NCBI GenBank assembly: GCA_030694465.1
Contig: JAUXYJ010000097.1
Location: 119,676-183,675, forward strand
Direction: 5' to 3'
Source of the DNA: Deltaproteobacteria bacterium
Lineage (GTDB): Bacteria > Myxococcota_A > Polyangia > Polyangiales > Ga0077539
Length of the DNA: 64,000 nt
Position numbers and translations under genes: made by a program. Below are positions 49,596 to 59,340 of the stretch, piece after piece; position 1 is the stretch's first letter; each line of letters begins with the position of its first letter. The notes under the pieces are model-generated. The model saw nothing but the letters and a program-made list of their open reading frames with translations. It made no database searches and had not been told where the DNA came from.

Positions 49596-50270
49596 TCAGC
49601 GGTTCGCGATCGCGACGATGCGCGTGCGCAGGTCGTTGTAGTTTTGGCTCTGCGTCAGGGGTCGCGGAGTGAGGTTATAGACCAGCCTTCGCGTGCGCTC
49701 GGCGTCAATCACGATGACGTCGCGAAGGGTCGCCTGCCACATCCGCTGGACACCGACGGCGTGCGTGTCTTGCAGCAACGGCAAGGTTGTCGCCTGCACG
49801 ACAGGCAGCGCGGCGCCGTCGCTGTCTAGGTCTGCGATCACGAAAAACTTTACGGGGACCGTGGTGGCCATGCCGGCGAGCTCGGTCTTCATGCGGTCGA
49901 GCTCGTGTGCCATTTCGGTGCAGAACGCGCAGGCCGCGGTGGCGAAGTAGAAGACCGCGACCGAGCCCGCTTGCCCAGAGAGCGTGACGGGCATGTTGAA
50001 GGTTGGGGACCTTGGGTTGCTGTCGGTGAGCAAGAAGTCTTGGAGAGGAACCTCTTCGACGTCGGGGATTCCGCCATCGCTGGGAGTTGATACCTCGCTG
50101 GCAGTCGCGTCCCGGGCTGTGGCGTCACGCACCGCGCTGTCCGTCACGGAGCTGTCCTGCGGCGCCGCGGCGTCGTCGTCGACCCTCGCGTCCTGCGTCG
50201 GAGCGGGCGGAGAACACGCGCCGAGCGAGAGCGAAAGCACAAGAGCAGCCGTTTGTCTAAGCGTCACCAT
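49596..50270 (-). CDS. Thioredoxin-like redoxin lipoprotein
   Basis: Lipobox LSLSLGAC; VAVFYFATAACAFCTEMAHELDRMKTEL. Confidence 0.75.
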   Translation of the reverse strand: MVTLRQTAALVLSLSLGACSPPAPTQDARVDDDAAAPQDSSVTDSAVRDATARDATASEVSTPSDGGIPDVEEVPLQDFLLTDSNPRSPTFNMPVTLSGQAGSVAVFYFATAACAFCTEMAHELDRMKTELAGMATTVPVKFFVIADLDSDGAALPVVQATTLPLLQDTHAVGVQRMWQATLRDVIVIDAERTRRLVYNLTPRPLTQSQNYNDLRTRIVAIANR

Positions 50271-50321
50271 GAGGTCGATCGTGCCTCGCGTGAGCCAGGT
50301 CTGCAATCGACTCGTGTGAAT

Positions 50322-51356
50322 TCAGCTCTTGGCGAACTCGACCGCGTAGCGCGCTTTGCAGTAAGCGCACACCACCTCGGTCTGTCCTCGAACGGGCGCG
50401 ACGATGGCAGCGCCGCAGTTATCGCACTTGCTCGGCCATTTGAGCGGCATCGCGGCGCTGTGTGCGACCGGCGCGCTCTGGGCGGTGCGTTGGACGCGCC
50501 ACGCCTCGAGCTGGCCGCTGCGGGCTCGCTCGATAAAGTCGTCGAAGCTCTTGGAGTCCGCGCTGCCGAGCACAAACACGGCGCTCATGGGGTTGCCTGT
50601 GTTCGGCTGAAATCGCAGGGTTAACACCTCGTCCTTCATAAACCAGCCGCGCTCGGAGTCTTCGCTCGACGCGATGTGACCGATGGCGCGCTCGATCATG
50701 GTGCTTCGTTGTCCGGTGGTTCGCTCGAAGCGAATCATCAGATCGGTGAGGTAAATTACACCGGGAGCGGCTCCTTGGGGGCAGTCTTCCCAGGTGGCTG
50801 CGGCCACGGCGAGGGGGCTCTCTTCGGCGCGCACTCTGAAGCTCGCCTGGTCAAACTGGTCCATGGTCCAGTGGGCGCCCGCGACGCCCGCGCTCACGGT
50901 GTCCACGAGCTTTGTAAAGGGCTCGGCGACGCTCGCGATGCGTTGTTCGACGGCCTGGGTCTGGGCTTCGAGGCGATCGCGCTCGGAGGCGACACCGTCC
51001 ACCTGTGCGACGCTCAATCGATTGCGGCTGGCGAGGTTTGCGGCGTTGCGGCCGAGGGCCTCGGCTTGCTGACGCAGCTGCTGTGCAGCGCGCTGAGACT
51101 CGTTGCGCGCGGTGCCGATGGCGTGGTCCGCGGTGCGTCGCGCCTCGGCGAGCTGCTGCTCGAGGTTGGGCCAAAACGAAAACCCGCGCGAGCGTAGTCG
51201 CCGAAGTTCGTCGTGCAACTGCTGCAATTTTGCATACCGATCGTTGAGCTCTTGCAAAGGAGCTGCGAACGAGATGCGCTGCAGCAGGCTCGTCGCGTCG
51301 TCTGAGATGGCCTGTGCGTCTGCGTTGAGGTCTTGGTCGTCGTCGTGCTGGCTCAT
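50322..51356 (-). CDS. Hypothetical coiled-coil protein with C-terminal Zn ribbon
   Basis: CDNCGAAIVAPVRGQTEVVCAYCKARY. Confidence 0.7.
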   Translation of the reverse strand: MSQHDDDQDLNADAQAISDDATSLLQRISFAAPLQELNDRYAKLQQLHDELRRLRSRGFSFWPNLEQQLAEARRTADHAIGTARNESQRAAQQLRQQAEALGRNAANLASRNRLSVAQVDGVASERDRLEAQTQAVEQRIASVAEPFTKLVDTVSAGVAGAHWTMDQFDQASFRVRAEESPLAVAAATWEDCPQGAAPGVIYLTDLMIRFERTTGQRSTMIERAIGHIASSEDSERGWFMKDEVLTLRFQPNTGNPMSAVFVLGSADSKSFDDFIERARSGQLEAWRVQRTAQSAPVAHSAAMPLKWPSKCDNCGAAIVAPVRGQTEVVCAYCKARYAVEFAKS

Positions 51357-51359
51357 AGA

Positions 51360-52163
51360 TTACGACTCACCTGCGGGAGGTACGGCGGGCTCTTCGATGG
51401 GCGCCTGAGGCTCGGGAGCGGTCGCGATCGGTGCTGGTTTTTCGCTGATTGAATCTGTCTTTACCCAGGTCGCGGCGCGGCCATCGGACCACTGGACGAG
51501 GCTCACGGCGGCGCGCACCTCGACGACCATCGCGGGCGCGCTCACGCCTTGGGCGTCGTTGACGATCACGTCGACGCCAGGGCTCGGGACCCACGGAGTG
51601 GGAGCTAGAGTCGGAGCTGACATAGGAGCCGTGGGAGGCGCTTGCGCTGCAAAATTGCTGGCAAAATGCGATTGTGGGAGCGGCTGTTGCGGGGCCGCGG
51701 TGACCGGAGCGCCCGGCGCAGGCGCGAAGGGCTGCGTGCCTCCGACCAGGGTGATCGGCAGCTGCTGTGAAGAGTCAATGGTCTGCCCGACGACGGGCGC
51801 GACGGCGTAGAGCTGGTAGTCCATCTGGCCGTGAACGGTGGGGTAGAGACCCTCGGGGATTTGCACTTGAACAGTAAAATCCCTTGATGTTCCGGCGAGC
51901 ACCGTGAAGCGCTCGCTGACCAAAATAGGCTGAATGAGGTCGCGTGTTTGGGGTTGAAGCTGAGGTCCCAGTGGGCCCTGCGTCCACTGCTGCACGGTCG
52001 TGTGAAAATGCAGCCGCAAGAACAAGACCTCGCGATGCTGTTCGGGCGAGTCAAACCGGAGCTGTACTTGGATCACCGCACCCGGCGTAAGGACCAGCGT
52101 CGGGGTATGCAGTAGCAACGCGCCGCGAGGACCGAAGACCGCGCGAAAAAAGCTCTCGAACAT
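51360..52163 (-). CDS. Hypothetical protein, possibly arrestin/Spo0M-like
   Basis: ORF adjacent to 50322-51356; VIQVQLRF...FTVQVQIPEGLYPTVHGQMDYQLYAV. Confidence 0.5.
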   Translation of the reverse strand: MFESFFRAVFGPRGALLLHTPTLVLTPGAVIQVQLRFDSPEQHREVLFLRLHFHTTVQQWTQGPLGPQLQPQTRDLIQPILVSERFTVLAGTSRDFTVQVQIPEGLYPTVHGQMDYQLYAVAPVVGQTIDSSQQLPITLVGGTQPFAPAPGAPVTAAPQQPLPQSHFASNFAAQAPPTAPMSAPTLAPTPWVPSPGVDVIVNDAQGVSAPAMVVEVRAAVSLVQWSDGRAATWVKTDSISEKPAPIATAPEPQAPIEEPAVPPAGES

Positions 52164-52364
52164 GGTGAATCACTCCTCGTGGTGGACGATCGGTTTTGCG
52201 TGCAAACACGCCGGTGTTTCTTGTGTGCCATCGCGGCACTTCGCGCGATGGTAACGCTTGCGGCCTTGAGTCTGACAGTCCCGAGTGCGCTTGCTTGCGC
52301 GATCGCGTCGCGATAGTTCACCCCCACCGCAAGTGCTTCCCGACGTACGCTGGATCGCCTCGTT

Positions 52365-53015
52365 TTGAACCTCTCGACCGCGCTCACACTTGGGCTGACT
52401 CTGGGCTTGCGACATGCGCTTGACGTCGATCACGTCGTCGCGACGGCGACCATGGTCCGAGGGGATGGCAACGTGACCGGAGCGCTACGAATCGGCGCGC
52501 TCTGGGGCCTCGGACACAGCGCGGTGATCGTCGTGTTGGGCGGCGCGTTGGTCGCATCAGGGATGCGGTTTTCTGCGCGATGGACCCTTGGTGCCGAGCT
52601 GATCGTGTGTGCCATGCTGGTGGTCCTCGGCGCGCTGAGCCTCCGGTCTTCGAGCGCCGATGAGCGCTCAGCACACGAGCACTCCCACGAGCCCAGCGAC
52701 GCGAGCGCGCACGCGAGACCACGGTCGGGGTTGCGCTCTGTGATGGTGGGCGCGGTGCACGGGCTCGCGGGGTCCGGCTCGACGGCCGTGCTGGCCGCAT
52801 CAAGCGCGCGCACGACCGAAGAAGCGCTGGCTTTTCTCATGCTCTTTGCGGTCGGAACGACCCTCACGATGGCCGCAGTCACCCTCGCGCTCGCGCAGCC
52901 GTTGCGTTGGTCTGCGCGTGGCGCTCCGGCGTTGCAGCGCAGGCTGATCCGAGGCGCGGGGTGGCTCTCGGTGCTCGTCGGCGGCGCGCTCGCGGTTCAT
53001 CTGCTGCGCGGCTGA
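52365..53015 (+). CDS. NiCoT/UreH-like metal transporter
   Basis: GLRHALDVDHVVAT motif; His-rich loop HEHSHE; multiple TM segments. Confidence 0.75.
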   Translation: MNLSTALTLGLTLGLRHALDVDHVVATATMVRGDGNVTGALRIGALWGLGHSAVIVVLGGALVASGMRFSARWTLGAELIVCAMLVVLGALSLRSSSADERSAHEHSHEPSDASAHARPRSGLRSVMVGAVHGLAGSGSTAVLAASSARTTEEALAFLMLFAVGTTLTMAAVTLALAQPLRWSARGAPALQRRLIRGAGWLSVLVGGALAVHLLRG

Positions 53016-53446
53016 GAGTTGGCTGCCTGCAGTGTGTCCAGGGCGATCTCGACGCTGGCGCCTCCGTGGGTGTCCTGGACCCAGGCGACCCCTCGCCGAA
53101 GGTCTACGTGCATGCGGGGATCGCCGTCGCGAGATGGCGGCTGCGGGTCGGCTGCGGACTCCCACTGCCCTTGGTGCACAGTGCACACGTCGCTGTAGCC
53201 GCCGAGGTTTGGCGGCCCGTAGAGCGTGAGACCGCCGCACGCGACGCGCACGCGACATGGGTAGTTGAGCTTGCTTGAGGGCGCGATTTGGACCGAGCAG
53301 CGCGCGCCTGGCGTGAGAGACAAGATCGCGCTCGCGTGGACCACAGACCCCCCGCGCATCACCGCCTGAACGCGCGGAACGCGTTGGGACCAGACCGCGC
53401 CGATCAGTGCGCTGAGCGCTGCGATTGCGACGAGAGATTTAGACAT
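52997..53446 (-). CDS. Hypothetical exported protein
   Basis: MSKSLVAIAALSALIGAVWS signal; Cys-containing body. Confidence 0.6.
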   Translation of the reverse strand: MSKSLVAIAALSALIGAVWSQRVPRVQAVMRGGSVVHASAILSLTPGARCSVQIAPSSKLNYPCRVRVACGGLTLYGPPNLGGYSDVCTVHQGQWESAADPQPPSRDGDPRMHVDLRRGVAWVQDTHGGASVEIALDTLQAANSQPRSR

Positions 53447-53551
53447 CTTGGGCTCCTTCGTCAGATGCCTTATGCGTGTGTCATGCCAACGCGAATGTAC
53501 TGCAAAATGACTGACCATTTTATCGCGCGGGTCTTGCCATGGTTCGCGGGT

Positions 53552-53598
53552 GTCCGCTCGAGCGGACGGTCTGCGGCGGGCTGTCCGCTGGGGCGGAC
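53552..53598. promoter_or_regulatory. Pair of operator-like dyads upstream of gloB
   Basis: GTCCGCTCGAGCGGAC (53552-53567, perfect) and GTCCGC-TGGG-GCGGAC (53583-53598), centres 31 bp apart. Confidence 0.6.
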
Positions 53599-53648
53599 CG
53601 GGGCGTTTGCGGGCGCGATGCGCAGGCGCTTTGCTACCCTCGCACTCG

Positions 53649-54437
53649 ATGAGCCAATACAGCGTCGAGATCATCCCTTGCCTCGCGGACAACTACGCGT
53701 ACTTGATCACCTGTGACCGCTCGGGCGCTGTCCTGTGCGTGGACCCTGGCGAGGGTGAGCCAGTGCTTGATGCGCTCGATGCGCGAGGGGTCAAGCTCGA
53801 CGCGGTGCTCTGCACGCATCACCACTTGGACCACGTCGGGGGTCTTGCGGTGCTGCGCGGGCGCTACGGTAGCGCTCTGCGTGTATTCGCCCATGGGTCG
53901 GACGCGACGCGGATCGACGGGCCCATCGAGCCGCTCGAGCACACCCAGTCGGTGCGTCTGGGGCAGCTCGATGTCACAGCGCTTCATGTGCCGGCTCACA
54001 CGACCGGAGCGCTGGCGTACGTGGTCGATTCGGCGGCTGTTTTTACAGGCGATACCTTGTTCTCTGCGGGATGTGGGAGGCTCTTTGAGGGCACCGCCGA
54101 GATGATGACCCACGCGCTCATGGACACCTTGGGGGCGCTCTCAGACGACGTCTTGATGTACCCAGGGCATGAGTACGCTGAGCGAAACCTTGGGTTTGCC
54201 GCGATGATTTCGCCCGGTCATTTGCCTACGCAAGCGCGCATCGCGCGTGTCGCGACCCTGCGCGCCCACGGCGAGCCAGCGGTGCCAAGCACGCTCGGCG
54301 AAGAGCGCGAGACCAACCCATTTTTGCGGCTGAGCGCCGAGGACATTCGAGCGTTTGCGCGCGCACAAGCTGCGTACAGCGGAGAAGATCCATCAGCGAT
54401 TTTACAGGTGATAAGGTCTGCGCGCGACCGCTATTAG
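53649..54437 (+). CDS. gloB: Hydroxyacylglutathione hydrolase (glyoxalase II)
   Basis: MSQYSVEIIPCLADNYAYLI; THHHLDHVGG; FTGDTLFSAGCGRLFEGT; YPGHEYAERNL. Confidence 0.92.
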   Translation: MSQYSVEIIPCLADNYAYLITCDRSGAVLCVDPGEGEPVLDALDARGVKLDAVLCTHHHLDHVGGLAVLRGRYGSALRVFAHGSDATRIDGPIEPLEHTQSVRLGQLDVTALHVPAHTTGALAYVVDSAAVFTGDTLFSAGCGRLFEGTAEMMTHALMDTLGALSDDVLMYPGHEYAERNLGFAAMISPGHLPTQARIARVATLRAHGEPAVPSTLGEERETNPFLRLSAEDIRAFARAQAAYSGEDPSAILQVIRSARDRY

Positions 54438-54940
54438 CGTGCGCTGAGCGTGAGCACGAGCAGCCCGACGTGATCGGGACCCTGCTCAAATCGCGTCACG
54501 CCCGAGGGCCCCGTGCACACCACGAGCGCGTGATGATCGGTGGGGTCTTCGGTGTTGGTGCAGCTGGGATATCTCGGAGCGAGCTGCGAGAGCCGCGTGC
54601 GCGCCATGAGCAGCTGGTTGTTGACCACAAGCGAGGTCCCTCTTGGCAGCGTGTGGATTGAGACTCTGACCTGGTCGACGTGCCCCGAGCGCGCGACGCG
54701 GATGGTCAGGGGACCTGCGATCCATGTGAGCGACCTGGGGGTCTGCAGCGGCGCGAGTCTAAGCGAGCCCACGAGCTGCCGAACCATGGGCAGCGTCATG
54801 CCGATGCGAACCCCGCCGATGTGCTCGCCGAGGACGACCTGGACGCGCTCGGGGCTCTGCGCGTACGAGGTGGTTGCGAGCGCCGCGACGGCCCCTGCAG
54901 AGAGCGCGAACAAGCGAAGGCGCGACACGGTCGAGAGCAT
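54434..54940 (-). CDS. Hypothetical exported protein
   Basis: Signal peptide MLSTVSRLRLFALSAGAVAALATTSYAQS. Confidence 0.6.
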   Translation of the reverse strand: MLSTVSRLRLFALSAGAVAALATTSYAQSPERVQVVLGEHIGGVRIGMTLPMVRQLVGSLRLAPLQTPRSLTWIAGPLTIRVARSGHVDQVRVSIHTLPRGTSLVVNNQLLMARTRLSQLAPRYPSCTNTEDPTDHHALVVCTGPSGVTRFEQGPDHVGLLVLTLSAR

Positions 54941-54967
54941 TGGCGCTAGAGTCTTTCTGGGTACTGG

Positions 54968-55825
54968 ATGACGAAGAGCGAGTATAGCCCAGACGAAGTC
55001 CGCGAGATTCTGCGCAGGGCGACGCAAGGACGCGACAAGAGCGACGCGAATTCTCTCAGCCGCGACGAGCTCATTGAGGCAGCCCGAGAAGCGGGGCTTG
55101 ACGCGGACGCGGTGGCGCGCGCGGCGGACGAGGTGAGCGAGTCGCGAGCGCTTGATGCGCATCGGGCGAGCATGGCTGGCGTGAGGCGTCGCGAGCTTCG
55201 TGCTCATGCGACAGTGTATTTGCTGGCGAATCTCGCAATTGTGGCCCTGGGAGTGCTCTTCGCCACCAAGCTCTGGGCGATCGTGACGTTGGGCTGGGCT
55301 GTTGCGCTCTTGATGCACGCGAATGTGGCCTTGCGGCGGCCCAGTGATGATGAGGTCCGCGACGCGCTCGAGGTGCGCGCCCTCGAAGAGCGGGCGCGAC
55401 GCGCGGCGATCCAGGCTGAAGAATCGCGTCTGCTCTTGCTTGAAGAAAAGCAGGCAAAGATCTCACTGAGCGCATCGCAAGAGCAAGCACGCGACGCTCT
55501 TGTGAGCGCGCTGGACAAGAGTGTTGAGGCCGCGATGCGTACGGCGGCGAAGAAGCTCGAGACCTTGGCAGAGAGGCTCAATGGCGAGACTCAGCCAGCG
55601 AAGAGCGAGAGTGAATTTGGCAAGTACGTCGCGCAGAAGAAGGGCAAGACTCCCGCGGCAAGCGTGGCGCGAGCTGCGAGCGCTGAGCCCACGCAGAGCA
55701 CGGGAGTACGGGTTGAGAGCTCAACAAGCGGCACACCTTCGCGTGAAGTGCGTGAAGAATTGCAGAGCGAATCGCAGAAGCAAGCGCGCCCTTCTGCGGT
55801 GGCACGGCGACGAGCCGAGGACTAG
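54968..55825 (+). CDS. 2TM-domain hypothetical protein
   Basis: Two hydrophobic segments flanked by charged coiled-coil-like regions. Confidence 0.6.
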   Translation: MTKSEYSPDEVREILRRATQGRDKSDANSLSRDELIEAAREAGLDADAVARAADEVSESRALDAHRASMAGVRRRELRAHATVYLLANLAIVALGVLFATKLWAIVTLGWAVALLMHANVALRRPSDDEVRDALEVRALEERARRAAIQAEESRLLLLEEKQAKISLSASQEQARDALVSALDKSVEAAMRTAAKKLETLAERLNGETQPAKSESEFGKYVAQKKGKTPAASVARAASAEPTQSTGVRVESSTSGTPSREVREELQSESQKQARPSAVARRRAED

Positions 55826-55837
55826 TACAGCCTGCGA

Positions 55838-56569
55838 CTAGAACGTCCCAGAGACACCGGCGAGCCAGCCCCCGGCGCCCGCCACTGGCGTGACAAAGGG
55901 TGCAAACGAGAAGCTGCTGGGCGCGGTGAGCATGTCGTCGGGGACGGGGCGATCATAGGGGTTCATCGCGTTGTCCACGATGCTCATACTGATCATGCCG
56001 ACGTAGGTCCCTGCGACCCCAAAGATCAGCCCGCCTCCCGGTCCGGCCAGCGCGAATCCAGGGATTGATAAGACGGCGCCTACGGCCAGCGAGCCAAGGC
56101 TGCGGATCGCGAGGCTCTTAAACCCTACGGCGCGGTGTCCGCGGCTCCAGTGCACAATCGGGCCCGTGAAGACATATCCAACGAGGGCGACGGTGCTCAT
56201 GATTGCGACCGCCGCGAGTGGGTCCCGGAACCTCGCCGACGACCCAGCAACGAGAATGGCAATCGGCGACACGACTAGATTGGCGATGTCGACGCCCACG
56301 ATGGGCCAGCCGTAAAATACCTCGGGGTAGGGGGCGGGGGGCACAGTCGCCGTGCTGGCAGACTCGGCGGCTCTCGGGCCGGTTTGCACAGCGATGGGCG
56401 CGAGGGTGGTGGTGCTCGACGCTGTCTGCGGTGCTGCCAACGCGTCGGTTGGTTGTGCTGCGTTGATCGCGTCGGGCGGGGTGGCCTGCTGCGCGTGCGC
56501 GGCGGAGGGCGTTAGGCAGAGCGATGTGGTGAGGCTTGCGGCGAGGAGCGAGAGCGAAAGTGGCTTCAT
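55838..56569 (-). CDS. Membrane protein, tandem paralogue A
   Basis: Signal peptide MKPLSLSLLAASLTTSLC; C-terminus SFAPFVTPVAGAGGWLAGVSGTF. Confidence 0.65.
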   Translation of the reverse strand: MKPLSLSLLAASLTTSLCLTPSAAHAQQATPPDAINAAQPTDALAAPQTASSTTTLAPIAVQTGPRAAESASTATVPPAPYPEVFYGWPIVGVDIANLVVSPIAILVAGSSARFRDPLAAVAIMSTVALVGYVFTGPIVHWSRGHRAVGFKSLAIRSLGSLAVGAVLSIPGFALAGPGGGLIFGVAGTYVGMISMSIVDNAMNPYDRPVPDDMLTAPSSFSFAPFVTPVAGAGGWLAGVSGTF

Positions 56570-56627
56570 CGGAGGCACCATGGATGTATCGAATAATCGC
56601 GCGCGAGGGATGAGAAAAACGTCGCGC

Positions 56628-57335
56628 TCAGAACGTCCCAGAGACGCCGGCGAGCCAGCCACCGGCGCCCGCCATCGGCGTGACAAAGGGTGCAAACGAG
56701 CGCTGATTTCGCGCTTGAGTACGGGCGATGCCAGAGACCACGCGGGGCTCAAAACCGAGCACGGTCCAGTCGATGATGCTCGTGGTGATGATCGCGCCGC
56801 AGGCAAAGTTGAGCGCGAACAAAAAGGGTAAGATCGGGCCGGGCAGCCATGCGCCGAGGCCGAAGCCAAGGGCAGCAGAGCCCAGTGTGCCGAGTGAGCG
56901 CATGGCGAGGCTCCGCCACCCGTGCTCTCGGTTGCCGTGTGTCCAGTGCACAATGGGCCCACTGAAGAGCCACGCGGAGTACGCGAGGGCCGCGACGGCG
57001 ATGGGGGGACCCGCGCCGAAGCCACCCAGGGCCGTCGCGAGCAGGGGTGCTCCGAACATCAGTCCAACATCGATTCCAAGCATGGGCAGGCCGTAAAACA
57101 CGAGCTCTGTCGCCTGCGGTGGTGGCGTGATGTTGGGCAGCGGAGGGGGCGCTTCGATGCGGAGCGGCGCGAGGGTTGTCTGTCGCACTTCGGGGATGGC
57201 GCTTGGCAATATGGGAGGGCCGTCGGCGGGCTGTTGCTGCGCGGGCGCGCTCAGCGGGAGCGCCATCGAAGCGAGCAACGTGAGCAAACCGGTAACCTGG
57301 CGCGTGGGGATGCTAAGAAAAGTGCGTCGAGACAT
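56628..57335 (-). CDS. Membrane protein, tandem paralogue B
   Basis: Signal-like N-terminus; C-terminus SFAPFVTPMAGAGGWLAGVSGTF. Confidence 0.65.
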   Translation of the reverse strand: MSRRTFLSIPTRQVTGLLTLLASMALPLSAPAQQQPADGPPILPSAIPEVRQTTLAPLRIEAPPPLPNITPPPQATELVFYGLPMLGIDVGLMFGAPLLATALGGFGAGPPIAVAALAYSAWLFSGPIVHWTHGNREHGWRSLAMRSLGTLGSAALGFGLGAWLPGPILPFLFALNFACGAIITTSIIDWTVLGFEPRVVSGIARTQARNQRSFAPFVTPMAGAGGWLAGVSGTF

Positions 57336-57420
57336 CGCGCTCAAGCCTACTGCAACCAAGGGTCATCACGCGCGGGATGTGCCCAAATTTCTCTCGCGAG
57401 GTCGCGATCGAGGGTGCCGT

Positions 57421-57981
57421 CTAAATCTCGTAATCGGGGAGCTCTTCGGGGCCCTCAATGCGCTCTTTGTAGGTCGCGAGGAGGTCGAGTTTGCGCTCCC
57501 AGGACTTGCCGACGGCGCGAAACGCGAGCCAGCTTACAGCGTAAGCTAGACCGATCGCGAGGGTCTTGATGGTGGACCACACGCGCTGGTCTCCGCGAAA
57601 GAGCATGTTGCCCGAGATGTAGAGCAAGAAGACCGCGAAGAACACACGGAGCCCGCGCTCAGAGATGACCCCCCGGGTGGCGAGCGACGAGCCTCCGACG
57701 GCGCCCAGGGCGAAGGCCGCGGCCATGATCATCGCGGCGCGCCAATCGACAAGCCCTGCCTTGGCATACTTGAGCACCGCGAAGACCCCAATGGGCGGGA
57801 GCAACATCGCGAGGCTCGTCCCCACAGCGCGTTGCTGTGAGAACCCAAAGAGAAACACTAGGGCTGGGATCACGAGCACCCCGCCGCCGATTCCGAGCAG
57901 CCCGCTGAGACCGCCGACGAAGCCCCCAAAGAGCAACAACATCACCGATTGCAGGGTGGTCATGGGCATTGTCGATAGCAT
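57421..57981 (-). CDS. Short TauE/SafE-family membrane protein
   Basis: GGFVGGLSGLLGIGGGVLVIPALVFLFGFSQQRAVGTSLAMLLP. Confidence 0.8.
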   Translation of the reverse strand: MLSTMPMTTLQSVMLLLFGGFVGGLSGLLGIGGGVLVIPALVFLFGFSQQRAVGTSLAMLLPPIGVFAVLKYAKAGLVDWRAAMIMAAAFALGAVGGSSLATRGVISERGLRVFFAVFLLYISGNMLFRGDQRVWSTIKTLAIGLAYAVSWLAFRAVGKSWERKLDLLATYKERIEGPEELPDYEI

Positions 57982-58109
57982 TGCTGTGCGAATTTCGTGA
58001 GCGAATGTGTCGCCTGAGCCCAGAGGGCCGCTCGCTCATGGCGTGAGGTCTCGCTGGCAACGCTTGCAACTCGGCGCGATCGTGCGTAGACAACCGCCTC
58101 GCTCATTCT

Positions 58110-58196
58110 GGAGGAGTGGCCGAGTGGTTGAAGGCAGCGGTCTTGAAAACCGCCGTACCGGGAACGGTACCAGGGGTTCGAATCCCTTCTCCTCCG
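58110..58196 (+). tRNA. tRNA-Ser (anticodon UGA)
   Basis: GGAGGAG/CTCCTCC acceptor, long variable arm, GGTTCGAATCC T-loop, anticodon loop CTTGAAA; CCA not encoded. Confidence 0.93.
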
Positions 58197-58221
58197 CAGT
58201 AAAACCCCAATCAAGTTGCGG

Positions 58222-59340
58222 TCAGTCACCCCGAGTCGGGACCGCTGAAAAGGGCCCAAAACGGCTCTCTACAGCCCCAGTTTTGTACAAGTTTTGTACA
58301 CGCGGGGCCTTGAGGGCGACGTCACTTCGGTAGCGCCCGAGGTACCTTTGCGTCGTCGCGAGCAGCTCGTGACCAAGCCATCTCTGTACATGGTGCAGCG
58401 GGACCTGAGCTCGCACGGCCTCGGTGGCAAAGGTGCGCCGGAGGTCGTGCCAACCTTTGATGGTGAGCCCGGCAGCTTCGGCGGCTCGGTGAAGACGCTT
58501 CGTTGTGCTGTCCGCAAGCACTCGCGGTCCTCGCGCTGCGACCCATCGCCGCGCGAGCGCAAGAGTCTCAGGGTGGCAGGGAATCCGACGCTCGCGGTGA
58601 CTTTTGCCACTCCAGGCTTGATCGTGTGCACCTTGTTCGGGGTAGACCCTCACCCACTCGTCAGAAATGTCGTCCATGCGCAGGCGGGAGAGCTCTTCGC
58701 GCCGGAGTCCGGTTGCGGCAGCGACTCGGACGGCGAGGGCAAGCCACTCATGCTCGCGGTGTGACCCAAACGACGTAGCGATCTGCTCCACCTCGGCGGG
58801 TGATGGAATCAAGTCGAGAGCCACACGCTTTGATTCGCGAAGGCGCCGGCGCTTCGCCATCGCAGCCACGGGCGCGCACAGTGAGGGGCTCTGTTCGGTT
58901 GCCCAACGAAGAGCCTTGCGAATGACGTCTTCATCGCGGTTGACGGTGGCAGCCGTGACAATCGCGAGCCGCTGAGCGCGCCACATCGCGACCACCTTCG
59001 ACGTGAGCTGTCCAGGGTATTCAATCCCTCGCGCTTCGCACCATTCGGCAAATGCGGCGGCCCGCTGCGCGGCGCTTCGCCGTGTGCGTGCAGTCCACCC
59101 ATGGGGCGCAGAAACGTAGGCAATTACTATCTGGGCGATCGTGGTCGAGCCTCCGCGAGCCCGAGACGCTTGCGGAGGGTCTCGGAGGGCAGCGGCAAAG
59201 CTTCGCTCGGCCTCAGCTTCGTTTGTCGTGCCGAGAGAGAATCTCCCGACGTTCGGGAGATACGCCCACCAGGTCTGACGGCGCTTATAGCGGTGGGCAC
59301 CACGGACGTTTCGAGTACGTACGCTTCGACTGACTCCCAC
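58222..59340 (-). CDS. Tyrosine recombinase/phage integrase
   Basis: ATGLRREELSRLRMDD; WHDLRRTFATEAV; HHVQRWLGHELLATTQRYLGRY. Confidence 0.92.
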   Translation of the reverse strand: MGVSRSVRTRNVRGAHRYKRRQTWWAYLPNVGRFSLGTTNEAEAERSFAAALRDPPQASRARGGSTTIAQIVIAYVSAPHGWTARTRRSAAQRAAAFAEWCEARGIEYPGQLTSKVVAMWRAQRLAIVTAATVNRDEDVIRKALRWATEQSPSLCAPVAAMAKRRRLRESKRVALDLIPSPAEVEQIATSFGSHREHEWLALAVRVAAATGLRREELSRLRMDDISDEWVRVYPEQGAHDQAWSGKSHRERRIPCHPETLALARRWVAARGPRVLADSTTKRLHRAAEAAGLTIKGWHDLRRTFATEAVRAQVPLHHVQRWLGHELLATTQRYLGRYRSDVALKAPRVQNLYKTGAVESRFGPFSAVPTRGD

